From: Arcuatula senhousia
Taxonomy: Eukaryota > Mollusca > Bivalvia > Mytilida > Mytilidae
Reading direction: 5' to 3'
Assembly: GCA_963971305.1 (NCBI GenBank)
Contig: OZ020304.1
Coordinates: 19,636,103-19,700,102 of the forward strand
DNA length: 64,000 nt
Made by a program: the position numbers and the translations under genes. This document shows positions 22,743 to 33,471 of the stretch, in pieces. The notes beneath the pieces were generated by a model. The model worked only from the letters and a program-made list of their open reading frames with translations, ran no database searches and had not been told where the DNA came from. The stretch's first letter is position 1, and each line of letters starts with the position of its first letter.

Positions 22743-25365
22743 AACAAGAAAAAGGCGAATAAAACGAATGAAAACAAATTGTTTCTATCTAATTACATAA
22801 TGACTGGGAACTCTAAACTGTAATGTTAAAAACTTCTTAAGTACAAGCTTGATTTCCGAAGGAGGTTCAGTTTTTGTTCGTCCTAATCTGATATGGCATA
22901 GAAATTGTGTTCACTGAGTCATTTCTTAACGTCTCACTTTCTGGGGTACAAAAATTACATATACATACATATGAGTGATGCCTTGCTAGTGGTATTGAGA
23001 ATTTTATCTACCGTGGGTTTTATTTGAAAAAAAAATTATTGTGAGTAAACTATAAACAAAAGAATACTCAAACTCTATATTGCAACTAACCTAAGTTCAA
23101 TTATGTACTACCCCTTAATGTTATCCGACAGTAATGAAAATTCTTCGTGCACATCTCCTTATGATGTACTTTCTTCAAGTAAAGTTTCATCAAATCCATC
23201 TGCGGTTTAGGAGAAGTTGATCTTACGAGAAATGTGGATAGATGGACAAACAGACGGACGGATGGAGAGAATGCATAGTGATTCCTTTTAACATCCCTAA
23301 AACTTTCCTTATGACAGCATAATAAATATACAGAAACAACGATTAGAAGACAAGAAAGATAAAATATCAATTAAAAGCACAATATATCTGAGAGAGAAAG
23401 AAGGAACAAAGATGAAAAGAGAGGATAGTAGAAAACAATGATAAAACGGAACTGAAATGACATGATAAAAACTTATAGTTGAAATCAACTACATAATATA
23501 GAGACATGATTTAAACCAAATCACGTATTTATCACACGGCAGAACCATTATGGAGAAAAACATTGTTAACGGACGATACATGCAATTATTTCACGGTTTA
23601 TGTCAATTTTCAACTTTTAATCTCGAAAATATCAAAAATATGAATGTAATAAACTTTAAAAACATGCCCAGTATATAAACAAGAACATATTGTATAAGGA
23701 TTTAATTTCTTTTTGTCGAACACAATGGTATATTTTTAAATCATTCACGAACGGTGTGCTCGATTTGATTACATTGACACGGACAATTAAAACTGGTTAA
23801 TATAAACAGGCCTGTATAGAGTAATAATCTGATAAGTTATGCTTCTATATAAATAAAAGAAGTTAATAAAGTTTTGTTTTAATGAAAATATCAATATCCA
23901 ATAATAACGTTCAATATTTTTTTATATATTTCAAGCATAACAAAATGACTCTAAATACATGCAATAAAATTTTGGTAACGGACCGATACATGCAAAATAA
24001 TCGCGTTGCGTTGTAACTGAAATACAATTAAGAGGTACATAATTTGACAGTGTTCTGATGATACAAATACAAGACAGGTCACTCTTGTTATGTTGACTAC
24101 AAAAAGGAATACATAATGTCATCGTTAATATTAAAAATTCATAGTAAACACAATACATCAAAAATCATTGGAAAAAAACTATTTTACCTAATGCTCTATT
24201 TACCACAACATCAAAATGTCAGCGTTCAGACGGGGAATAAATTCTGTAATGCATATTACAAAGTTTAGAACAACAACTTTATCCCGACCAATAATTCAAA
24301 TATAATAAAAGGTTATTATAAAAAAACGACCGAACTTGAAGAATCAATCTGAAACGCGGAACTGAAAAAAACTAAACAACGCAAACACACCGGAGAAATA
24401 AGAGATCGCAATGGTTTTGATTTAGAACAGGCCTTTAAAAATATGGTTGAACTTGGTTTAAATGCACCAAAACCTCCCTCATTCATATTATTTATTGGTA
24501 CAAGTTGCAAAATATATATGTTTTTTCTTTGTTTTGCGTCAACTCTTTTTGTGAAAACCTACCAGCCAGCAAGGCAAAGAAACACACAGGGAGACACAAA
24601 CACAAATCATTTGTATATGCTTATTCAGTCATATTCTTATGTTATTTAGGTACCATATTCCTGCACAACAGGCTGATATGATTCATTCTGTAACTTGTTT
24701 ATTTTCACATTGCAGAGACACTTGGGTTTTGTAAAGGAACTGACAAAATGCAGTCAAAAATCATTCCATAAAATTTACAAATTTTTGAAAGAAATGTAAC
24801 CAAATTGTCCGATTTTTCACCAATACAAAAAATATTTGTGTTTGTTTTTTTCATTCCAGATAATTGCATTATTAAACTGTTATATTTAATATTAACATGG
24901 ACATGAAGCAGTCGCACATAACAGCAAATCCTCATGCCCGTTATATTAAAGTCTAAAATACTGCCAAAGTCTGGAAGGGTCCCGTCGGCAAACATCTAAG
25001 TGTTTTCAGAACGGTATTAGTAAAAAGTTGTTTTTCAGTTATTGTTCACTAAGTCCAATTTGAAAATCCGTGATTTTCTATGAACCTTTTTTTTCAAACA
25101 AATTTTATGAATTTTCATGAAATATGTTTTTATACACTAATCATGACATGCTACACTGAACCTACCCTTCAACTTTATCAGGCTATTGTAAATAGTTTTG
25201 GCGTTAAAGTGTTCACAAAGCCCGTTTTCAAAATTATATAAGTTTTTCCAACTGTACAGAACTGTATTGTTAGTAGTTTTTAGTTTAAGGTATATTTTTC
25301 AAGAGTTGTAGACGGGCAATAGGACGGACGGACAACGTGAAAACTTTAGGGCGACTCTCTACCAC
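22743..25365. other. AT-rich intergenic DNA
   Basis: No gene is supported. A 50-codon open stretch at about 24360-24510 (+) looks coding-like (charged, then NMVELGLNAPKPPS) and ends before a GTACAAGT donor-like site. It is preceded by a stop and I do not recognise it. GGACGG runs occur at 23251 and 25322. Confidence 0.35.
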
Positions 25366-26475
25366 TTGCAGATTCTTAGCTATGGACATTTACCAAAAAC
25401 TGTAACCAGAGTTAAATGTACAACTAAACCTCTTTCAGTTTTGTTGACTTCAATACTTACGGCAGTAAAATCCGGCCTCCAGAAATATTACGATTGTTGT
25501 TATTCTAGAAATGGTGTCAATCAAATGTGGATCCTGAAGAATTCGAAAGAACTCATGGAGATTCTTAACTCTAAATCAGTTTCATCTTGTAACAGCATCA
25601 AAACATTCGATTTCTCCACACTTTACACTTCTATTCCACATGAACAACTGAAATCGCGATTGGCACAGCTGATTAAACGCAGCTTTTTCAAAAAGAATGG
25701 AAAACGCAGGTACAAATTTCTTGTAGTCGATTATACCAAGAATTACTTTGTCATTAATGAGTCTCAGAAAAAGAACAAATTTACAGAAGACCAAATAATC
25801 GACATGCTCAACTTTCTTATTGACAACATATTTGTTCAGTTTGGTGGACGTGTTTTTCAGCAAACAATAGGGATTCAAATGGGCACTAATTGTGCACCTT
25901 TGCTTGCTGATTTGTTTCTTCATTCATATGAAGCAGACCTCTTGCAATCTCTTCTTGACAAAAAAGACCGTAGACTAGTTCTCTCTTTCAACCTCACGTT
26001 CCGTTATATTGATGATGTCCTTTCACTAAACAATTCTCGATTTGGTGACTTTCTCCATCTCATATATCCACAGGAGCTTGAGATAAAGGACACAATGGAT
26101 TCTAGGAAGTCTGCTTCATATCTAGATCTACATCTCGAAATTGACTCTCAAGGAAGACTTTCAACAAGGCTCTATGACAAACGTGATAACTTCAACTTTC
26201 CAATCGTCAACTTCCCCTTCTTGTGTAGCAACATTCCGTCAGCTCCAGCTTATGGAGTTTACGTATCTCAATTGATTCGTAACTCCAGAACATGCGGGAC
26301 TTACATCGATTTCCTTAGCAGAGCGACACGTCTGACACAAAAATTGCTCACACAGGGTTATGTTGCTCCTCGATTGCTGTCTTCACTCAAGAAATTTTAC
26401 GGAAGACATCATGCACTTGTAGACAAATATGGGATTTCGATCTCTCAGATGAGTGCAGATGTTGGTTTGTCATAG
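25366..26475 (+). CDS. Penelope-like retroelement reverse transcriptase, 5'-truncated
   Basis: The 369-codon frame holds reverse-transcriptase blocks: FDFSTLYTSIPH at about 81-92 (first catalytic Asp 82), GIQMGTNCAPLLADLFLHSYE at about 168-188, FRYIDDVLSLNN at about 212-223 (catalytic YIDD) and YLDLHLEI further on. The SLYT-IP and MGTNCAPL wording fits Penelope-like elements. Homology to the 49.5-kb copy starts only near residue 18 (CTTKPLS); the upstream part (IPKLHKNP block) is absent, so the apparent Met start is probably fortuitous. Motif 3 reads GIQMG where the other copy has GIPMG. No GIY-YIG endonuclease is visible. The frame is otherwise intact. It would act in reverse transcription of its own RNA if completed elsewhere. 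Confidence 0.85.
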   Translation: MQILSYGHLPKTVTRVKCTTKPLSVLLTSILTAVKSGLQKYYDCCYSRNGVNQMWILKNSKELMEILNSKSVSSCNSIKTFDFSTLYTSIPHEQLKSRLAQLIKRSFFKKNGKRRYKFLVVDYTKNYFVINESQKKNKFTEDQIIDMLNFLIDNIFVQFGGRVFQQTIGIQMGTNCAPLLADLFLHSYEADLLQSLLDKKDRRLVLSFNLTFRYIDDVLSLNNSRFGDFLHLIYPQELEIKDTMDSRKSASYLDLHLEIDSQGRLSTRLYDKRDNFNFPIVNFPFLCSNIPSAPAYGVYVSQLIRNSRTCGTYIDFLSRATRLTQKLLTQGYVAPRLLSSLKKFYGRHHALVDKYGISISQMSADVGLS

Positions 26476-26762
26476 GGTGTTGATTTGTCTTCCTTTACCG
26501 GATTTGACACGCTGAATGGACTTTTGGCAACGCGACGGGTGTGCTATAGCAAGCAGGAACTGCTTACTCTTCCGGAGCACCTGAGTTCACTCTTGTTTCG
26601 ACTGGAGTTCGCGTTGTTGATTGATATTCAGTTGTTTTGTGTTTCCATGTTTTACATGTTGTCTGTGTTTGTCCTGTTCTTGTTGGTGTTTACTGGTTTT
26701 GTCCTTGCTCTTTCGGACTTTTGACATTCGGATACCCCATTGGTACCTCTGCTTCTTAAACA
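26476..26762 (+). mobile_element. 3' tail of the Penelope-like element
   Basis: Non-coding tail running to about 'ggtacctctgcttctta'. Parts recur at 17210-17290 and 39404-39450, which shows that it belongs to the element and helps set its 3' end. Confidence 0.6.
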
Positions 26763-28524
26763 TGCTGAAAATGTAAGTCAAGATGAATTTATGTTAATGC
26801 AGATGCATAATATTGTTATTCACGACAACTGGAACAAACAGGTGACTTACATGTACATAACACACATTAGTAACACTTTGGATACATGTACGATTGCACG
26901 ACTTATCCAAATAAACAGAAAACGCAAAATTATTTATTTTTTATCCAATCTTAAATCATGATTAGCCAATTCACTTACAGATGAAGACATTTGAACCATC
27001 TAAAAAACTTTAACTTGAGTCATTTATGTGGCAATGTATTACTAGTAAGTCATGCTGACAACCATTTCAGATTTTCATACCCCTGACCTTTAAGATACAT
27101 GTATATGGTTCTGCAGCTTTTGACATAACTAAAACCATTACGTACATGAAGCTTCATACGAACGAACACACCAATAGCCATCTTACAATTACAAGAAAGG
27201 AGAAGGTTGTTGCATCCACCTGGCAGCTCCAGAACTGATATTGATACATTTTTTGTTTAATATTAATAAATTTAACTCATACTGTCGTTTGCAGTTAAGA
27301 CACGACGTTCATACGACAGTCGCTGTCAAAGTATATACACGCACCATTTGACTGATACATTATAAATCATGCATGTATTCCTCCGTAACGTAGATTATTT
27401 GCATGTACCCCTTTTTCTTGGACAGCGACATGCTTTGCAGTCCATGGCTTCGTGAATAAATTGATGAACAGCATATACAATTTCAAAAATCATTAAAAGA
27501 GCACAAAACTTAAAAAAAACACAAAAAAGTGGTTTTTGCTACACGTTGCTCGTATTGAAAGTGTGCTATAGTATGAGGGTAGGCTATTGGTTTGTTAATG
27601 TTCTCGAAAACTACATGGCCGATTTCAATGTTTCAAACATAAATATTTAGCTAGTTCATTTTTCTTTATACTGTACGCTTCAGTTTTTCTATTATCATTT
27701 GTAAACAAATAAAATGTCTTACCTTTTCTGACTATATCCATTCCAAATTGTGTATTTTACCTGTGTTTTAATCCGTTTCAAGGATTTTACGTCTATGTCC
27801 CGTCCGTCAACATTATTTCTCGTCTTAATGGTTCTGCCGTGTGTTTATATACATCCAATCTAAATGAATCTTTTGTATAACTCTGTGTCAAGTCTTCATT
27901 GATATAAATTGGTTTTACCATACATACGTTGGTACTCACTTAAAATTCCATTCAGTTTATTTGATATATCTATTTACAAATAAACCATTTACTCCCTCAC
28001 AACCGATTTATTGATGCTTTTTTCCTAATAGATATTTATGGAGGGTTGGTCTTTTGTGTACATTGACTTACATATTTATGAAGTGGCCATTAAGAAAATG
28101 AAAACAGATTGAAATTATGTTTCAGTATTTACTTAAGGTGACATTGAAGACATGTAGTAGGGATATGTTGCAGTAAAATGCTGTTTGATTTTATGTCAAT
28201 GCTATCCTTTCCAACTAACTCTATTGGCCGCTATGTTGTGGCCACCTTAAATTTAGCATAATGTAGCTATTAGCCGCTCCAGATAATTGCCAGAGACCTC
28301 AAGTTGCATATAGGCTTTAATGAATCCTAATATTTAAGTTGGGCGGGACTATACTGGCTAGTACCAATCAATCAAGTGTTGATTGATTGGTGATAGATTG
28401 GGGTATGGAACAATGAAAATTATTTTATTAATCAATATCAGAGAGAGACAGGGTATCCAGACACTGGGAGAAAAGAAAATTTACCCCCCCCCCCGCCATG
28501 TGTGCCACCTCTGAAAATATGTAA
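26763..28524. other. intergenic DNA
   Basis: No gene or defined repeat recognised. Confidence 0.4.
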
Positions 28525-28749
28525 GGTGCCGACCATTTAACTTTAATGGGGCATTTTTTATTGAAAATATTTTGAAAATGACTTAGAATGAAAAAAATAT
28601 TTTGGCAGCAAGGGTTAAGAAAAAAATTCTTAAGAAGGATTTCTGAAATATAAAATTATGCTAAAGAATGGAAAATAAAAACATTCTGTCATTTGTGCCA
28701 AACAAAAACCAAGCCCCCCCCCCCTTTCAAGTTAAATGATCGGTCCCCC
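28525..28749. mobile_element. MITE-like element, family G, copy 3
   Basis: The left end GGTGCCGACCATTTAACTTT and right end (reverse complement) GGGGGACCGATCATTTAACT are each followed by a G-run, or C-run on the right. It is a diverged copy. Confidence 0.55.
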
Positions 28750-29235
28750 AAGATACACCCACCACCTACACGGCTAGCTACTACCATGAAACTAAGATAA
28801 ACTTCCATATAATTTCCATGCTGCTATAAACAACCTGTCGTTAGGATGGTGCAAACACAAACGGTCAACAGTGGATTATGAACGGATTTATATCCAAGTA
28901 TGAATAGTAAAATAATTTTAAGTATGTACTTGTCACCCATGCAATATATTCCAATGAATTATTCATACCAGAACATAGTTGATACAACTGATAAATAAGG
29001 TACTAAGGATAACAAATGTAGGCTAATCTTTACGTACATTACTATCGGTAAAAGACGATGCTGGGTTATTCAATTAAAAAAAAAATTCATGTCTTATTTT
29101 ACATTTGGTGCAATTACTCTTCTGACAACTTTGACCCAGTGAGGTTTTGTACAGCTGAATTGGCGAGCTGAACATTAAAAATTTATGCAATCAAATTTAA
29201 GGGTTGATCTCTCTGTCTTTACGATTTTCATTCTC
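28750..29235. other. spacer
   Basis: No gene. 29115-29185 is a fragment of the core repeat of the hairpin-ended elements ('ctgacaactttgacccagtg'). Confidence 0.4.
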
Positions 29236-29237
29236 TA

Positions 29238-29592
29238 ATATGGAACGCCGCAGCTGTCTTATGTTGAATTATCTATTATATGCTGTGGTTTCGTTATTAT
29301 ATGATGTGGTTTCGTTATTATATGCTGTGGTTTCGTTATTATATGCTGTGGTTTTGTTATTATATGATGTGGTTCGATTATTATATGCTGTGGTTCTGTT
29401 ATTATATGCTGTGGTTCCATTATTATATGCTGTGGTTCCATTATTATATGCTGTGGGTTTATTATAATATGCTGTGGGTTTATTATTATATGCTGTGGGT
29501 TTATTATTATGTGCTGTTGTTCTATTATGATATGCTGTGGTTCCGTTCCGGGATTGATTTTTGGGGGTTCCCCCTTTTTTCGTTCAGATAAC
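29238..29592 (+). repeat. 21-bp minisatellite block, left arm of an inverted pair
   Basis: It starts with a unique TATGGAACGCCGCAGCTGTC end and continues with about 13 units of 'attatatgctgtggttncgtt' type, then TTCCGGGATT and a segment ending in CGTTCAGA. The same block occurs inverted at 33054-33471. All six-frame 'proteins' here (YAVVSLL or YYMLWFR repeats) are artefacts of the repeat. Confidence 0.85.
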
Positions 29593-30115
29593 AGCTTTTC
29601 CCTACCTGTAAAATTTGTCATTCTTTAGGCAATTGAAAGCTGAATCACTCATCTGAACTACATAGGTACACATACTTTGAAGAAATTATGGTGCTTAACC
29701 ACATGCAATTTAGTTTTTTGAAATATCTTTTATAGTTATTTAAAGATATAGGGCTAAATAAGTGCAACATTTGAAAATAAAAAGCTACGCCGAGCGCAGC
29801 AAGATACGACCGCAACATGTGGAACCCTGTACGTTGGAGGCCCATGGTCTATTGCTTTGGTCACATGCAGCCCATGGTGGACTAATACAGCTTTTTTACA
29901 CATGCATTCTGTGGTGGACTTTAAATGCATATTTGACACACACATATTTACATCAACATCTTATAGAAAAAGTCTTATATTAATTAACATTTTTGGTCCT
30001 TTTTTACCCCTATTTTTTCAAAAGCGATTAGAATTATTGCAAATCTGATTGAAAAATTTCGAAAGAGATTTCACAAGGATTCCAATGAAAAAAAGATTTA
30101 GAAAATCGGACCAAA

Positions 30116-31285
30116 AACAAGAGGCTCCCAGGAGCCTAAATCGCTCACCTGGTCTTGATGTCAACCCTATGAAAAACTTTGTAGAGCTAAATAGCAAGCA
30201 AAAGCTTTTCTCTATCTGCAATAGTTTTCATTCTATAGACCAAAAACACTATTTTTCGCCTTTAAGGGGCTGTAACCCCTATAAGGGGTCATCTGACAAC
30301 TTCTACCCTATGGAGACTTTTGTAGAGCTAAATGAGCTGAACAATTTAGCAAGCAACAACTTTTCTCTATCTGCAATAGTTATCATTCAATAGGCAAAAA
30401 ACACTATTTTTCGCCTTTTAGGGGCTGTAACCCCTATAAGGGGTCATCTGACAACTTCGACCCTAATGAGACTTTTGTAGAGCTAAATGAGCTGAACATT
30501 TAAACAAGCAATAGCTTTTCTCTATCTGCAATAGTTTTCATTCTATAGACCAAAAGCACTATTTTTTGCCTGTAAGGGGCTGTAACCCCTATAAGGGGTC
30601 ATCTGACAACTTCGACCCTATGAAGACTTTTGTAGAGCTAAATGAGCTGAACATTTAAACAAGCAATAGCTTTTCTCTATCTGCAATAGTTTTCATTCTA
30701 TAGGCAAAAAACACTATTTTTCGCCTTTTAGGGTCTGTAACCCCTATAAGGGGTCATCTGACAACTTCGACCCTATGTAGACTTTTGTAAAGCTAAATGA
30801 GCTGAACATTTAGGCAAGCCACAGCTTTTCTCTATCTGCAATAGTTTTCATTCTATAAGCCAAAAACATGAAAAAATGCTATTTTTCACCTTTCAGGGGC
30901 TGTAACCCCTATAAGGGATCATCTGACAACTTCGACCAAATGGAGACTTTAGTAGAACTTTTGATGCTGAAGCAGTAGCGTGGCATCAGATTTCATCTAT
31001 CTCTTATACATTTTGATTTACAAGCCAAAAACAGTAGTTTGACCCCCCTGGTCTATTTTTAGTAACGGTGGCCATGTTTTTTGATGGATCAAAAATCGAA
31101 ACACAAGTTTGGTGCAGGACTCCCTAAGGATCATTCATACCAAGTTTCATTAAATTCTGTTCAGTAGTTTCAGAGGAGAAGATTTTTGAAAAAATTGTTA
31201 ACGGACGACAGACGACGACAGACGACGACGACGGACGCCAAGTGATGGCAATAGCTCACCTGGACCTTTGGTCCAGGTGAGCTAA
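30116..31285 (+). mobile_element. hairpin-ended element E6, nested in E5
   Basis: The most complete copy of the main family. 5' AACAAGAGGCTCCCAGGAGCC, core of about five tandem 155-bp units (landmark 'aaggggtcatctgacaac' near 30283, 30437, 30592, 30746), a 3' flank 'cagaggagaagatttttgaa', a GACGACGACGGACG run, 'gccaagtgatggcaatagct' and the terminal hairpin 31253-31283 followed by AA. No coding frame survives across units. Confidence 0.75.
31253..31283 (+). repeat. terminal 14-bp-stem hairpin of E6
   Basis: AGCTCACCTGGACC, loop TTT, GGTCCAGGTGAGCT: a perfect stem. Equivalent hairpins with altered but still paired arms close the elements at 55234-55264, 55641-55669, 57148-57176 and 883-913. 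Confidence 0.85.
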
Positions 31286-32310
31286 TAAAAAGTTGATTTC
31301 ATGGGCGTGGCATGTCTTTGGCCCCCTGTAGAGGTGCAATATATTTTAAAACCATTGCCACATTTAGTAGACAGAATTCAATGAGCAATTCAACAAGATA
31401 ATTTTCAAAATCGATTGAATAATAATCATTCTACAACAATTTTGTTAATGCACCCTTTTTAACCCCTTTTGGCCCTTTTTTTCTTAAACGGTAGGGGCCG
31501 CAAACCCCAAATACTGTACCAACCTTCCTTTAGTGGATATAACCATCATATTAAAACTTCAGAACAATTGGCTGGTCCACTTACGCTTAATTTATTTACC
31601 TGGACAAACTTTAAATAGAAATGCTGTTTTTGCCCCTTCGACCCCTAATTTCTCAAAAATGGTTAGAGATATTGCAAATCTGATTGAAAAACGCAGCCAT
31701 GGATTATCACAAGGATTCCAATGAAAAAAAGATTTTTAAAATCGAACCACAAATAAGAAAGTAGATTTTTAGGGTGTGGCCCCTTTTTGACCCCCTGTAG
31801 CAATGTAACGGTGCAATATATTTTTAAATCATTGACACATTTGGTTGAAAGAATTTAATGAGGAATAAAAAAAAAAAAAATTCAAAATCGAATGAATAAT
31901 AAACATTCTATAACAGTTTTGTCAATACACCTATTTTAGCCCCTTTTGGTCCTTTTTTTCTAAAATGGTAAGGCCACAAACCCCAAATTCAATACCAACC
32001 CTCCTTAAGTGGTTACTAACATCATATAAAAAATTCATAACAATTGGTCAATATTTACTCAAGTAATTGCACGGAAACCAAATGTCTACAGACGACGACA
32101 ACGCCAACGCCAACGACAACGACATCGCCATAACATTATACGATCGCAAAAATTTTGCGGTCGTATGAAAAATCTTAAAAAGGGCAATAGATTCTACATC
32201 ATTTATTGGATTTTCTTGAACATTCAGGGCAGGTAGATCTTGATGTGCTGATAACTTTTGTTCCACACTAGAATTTTGATATTTATTACCATTTTAGAGT
32301 TATTTGCAAA

Positions 32311-33070
32311 TAAAAAGCTCCACCGAGCGCAGCATGACACTACCGCAACATGTCGAACCCTGTACGTTTGAAGCCCAATGGATAGTCAATTGCTTTGGAC
32401 ACATGCAGCCCATTGTGGACTGACCAAGTTTTTTGACACATGCAGCCTTTGGTGGACTTTCCGTACACATTTCCCAAGGAATTCATTTTGTTTTCAAAAG
32501 CAGACCAAACTAAATTGCAATTACAAAAAATATTACCATTTTGGTCCTTAATTAAGGATATCCACTACTTTTCATTTTAGTCCCTTTCGGTCCCTAACAA
32601 CAATTAGGGGGAGGGGAGTGTCGCAAATTTTATCCTCAATTTTGTAAATTCACTACTTGAAAAGAAATAAATAGCAAAAAAAAATTGAAATCGGGCAATA
32701 AATAAAAAATTTTTTTGATTTTGGCCCTTTTTGGTCCCTAATTTTGTAATGTAAAAAAATGGAGGCTGCAGTATTTTGTATTGACTACTAGACAAAACTT
32801 AACATGCAAAAAAAAAAAAAATTTCAAAATCGGACCAGAAATAAAAAGGTTGTATATTTTGCCTCTTTTGGGCCCTTAATTTCTAAACGAATAAAAGGGG
32901 GCCCCAAAAATCAATCCCATTCATCCTTGAATTGTGTGAAACATTATTGTAAAATCTTACAGCATTTGGTAAACCAGAACAAACGTTATTGTGGGAACAA
33001 ACAAAAAAGTTGCAATTTTGACATTTTTTGGCCCCTTATTTCTGAACGAAAAAAGGAGGAACCACAAAAA
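32311..33070 (+). mobile_element. second copy of the E5 family, 3' end missing
   Basis: It starts AAAAAGCTCCACCGAGCGCAG and repeats the E5 5' region ('cgaaccctgtacgtttgaag', 'catgcagcccattgtggact'). It then has three units of a 'ttttggcccttaatttctaa' core. It runs into the inverted 21-bp minisatellite without the expected terminal hairpin. Confidence 0.6.
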
Positions 33071-33471
33071 TTAATCCTGGAACGGAACCACAGCATATAA
33101 TAAACGAACAACAGCACATGATAATAAACCCACAGCATATAATGATAAACCCACATCATATAATAACGACATTACAGCATATAACAACGACACCACAGCA
33201 TATAATAATATACCCACAGCATATAATGATGAAACCACAGCATATAATAATATACCCACAGCATATAATAATGGAACCACAGCATATAATAACAGAACCA
33301 CAGCATATAATAATGTAACCACAGCATATAATAACAGAACCACAGCATATAATAATGGAACCACAGCATATAATAACAAATCCACAGCATATAATAACGA
33401 ATCCACATCATATAATAACGAAACCACAGCATATAATAGATAATTCAACATAAGACAGCTGCGGCGTTCCA
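33054..33471 (-). repeat. 21-bp minisatellite block, right arm of the inverted pair
   Basis: Reverse complement of the 29238-29592 block, with about 16 units of 'cagcatataataacnnaacca' type. It ends in GACAGCTGCGGCGTTCCATA, identical over about 50 bp to the left end of the first block. Confidence 0.85.

Larger units (their letters stand above)
29778..32167 (+). mobile_element. hairpin-ended element E5 (second family), carrying E6
   Basis: The 5' end reads AAAAAGCTACGCCGAGCGCAG followed by 'atacgaccgcaacatg'. The 3' end is preceded by 'gacgacgacaacgccaacgc' and closes with the hairpin at about 32139-32167, whose arms ATACGATCGCAAAA and TTTTGCGGTCGTAT pair almost fully. The core has two copies of a roughly 500-bp unit (for example 'caaggattccaatgaaaaaa' at 30075 and 31710). 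E6 splits it at 30116. Confidence 0.65.
29640..32310 (+). mobile_element. E2-type element core, split by E5
   Basis: 29650-29777 and 32168-32310 are two halves of the E2-type core ('atgcaattta', 'gtgcaacatttg' then 'aaaagggcaatagattctac'). In uninterrupted copies (for example 54850-54900) these are adjacent. The element is therefore host to the E5 insertion. Confidence 0.55.

Noticed and set aside
29204..29621. Long repetitive frames on both strands (YAVVSLL-, YYMLWF-, QHIINP-type)
   Set aside because: A 21-bp unit is a multiple of three, so stop-free frames arise on their own; the same happens at 33071-33472.
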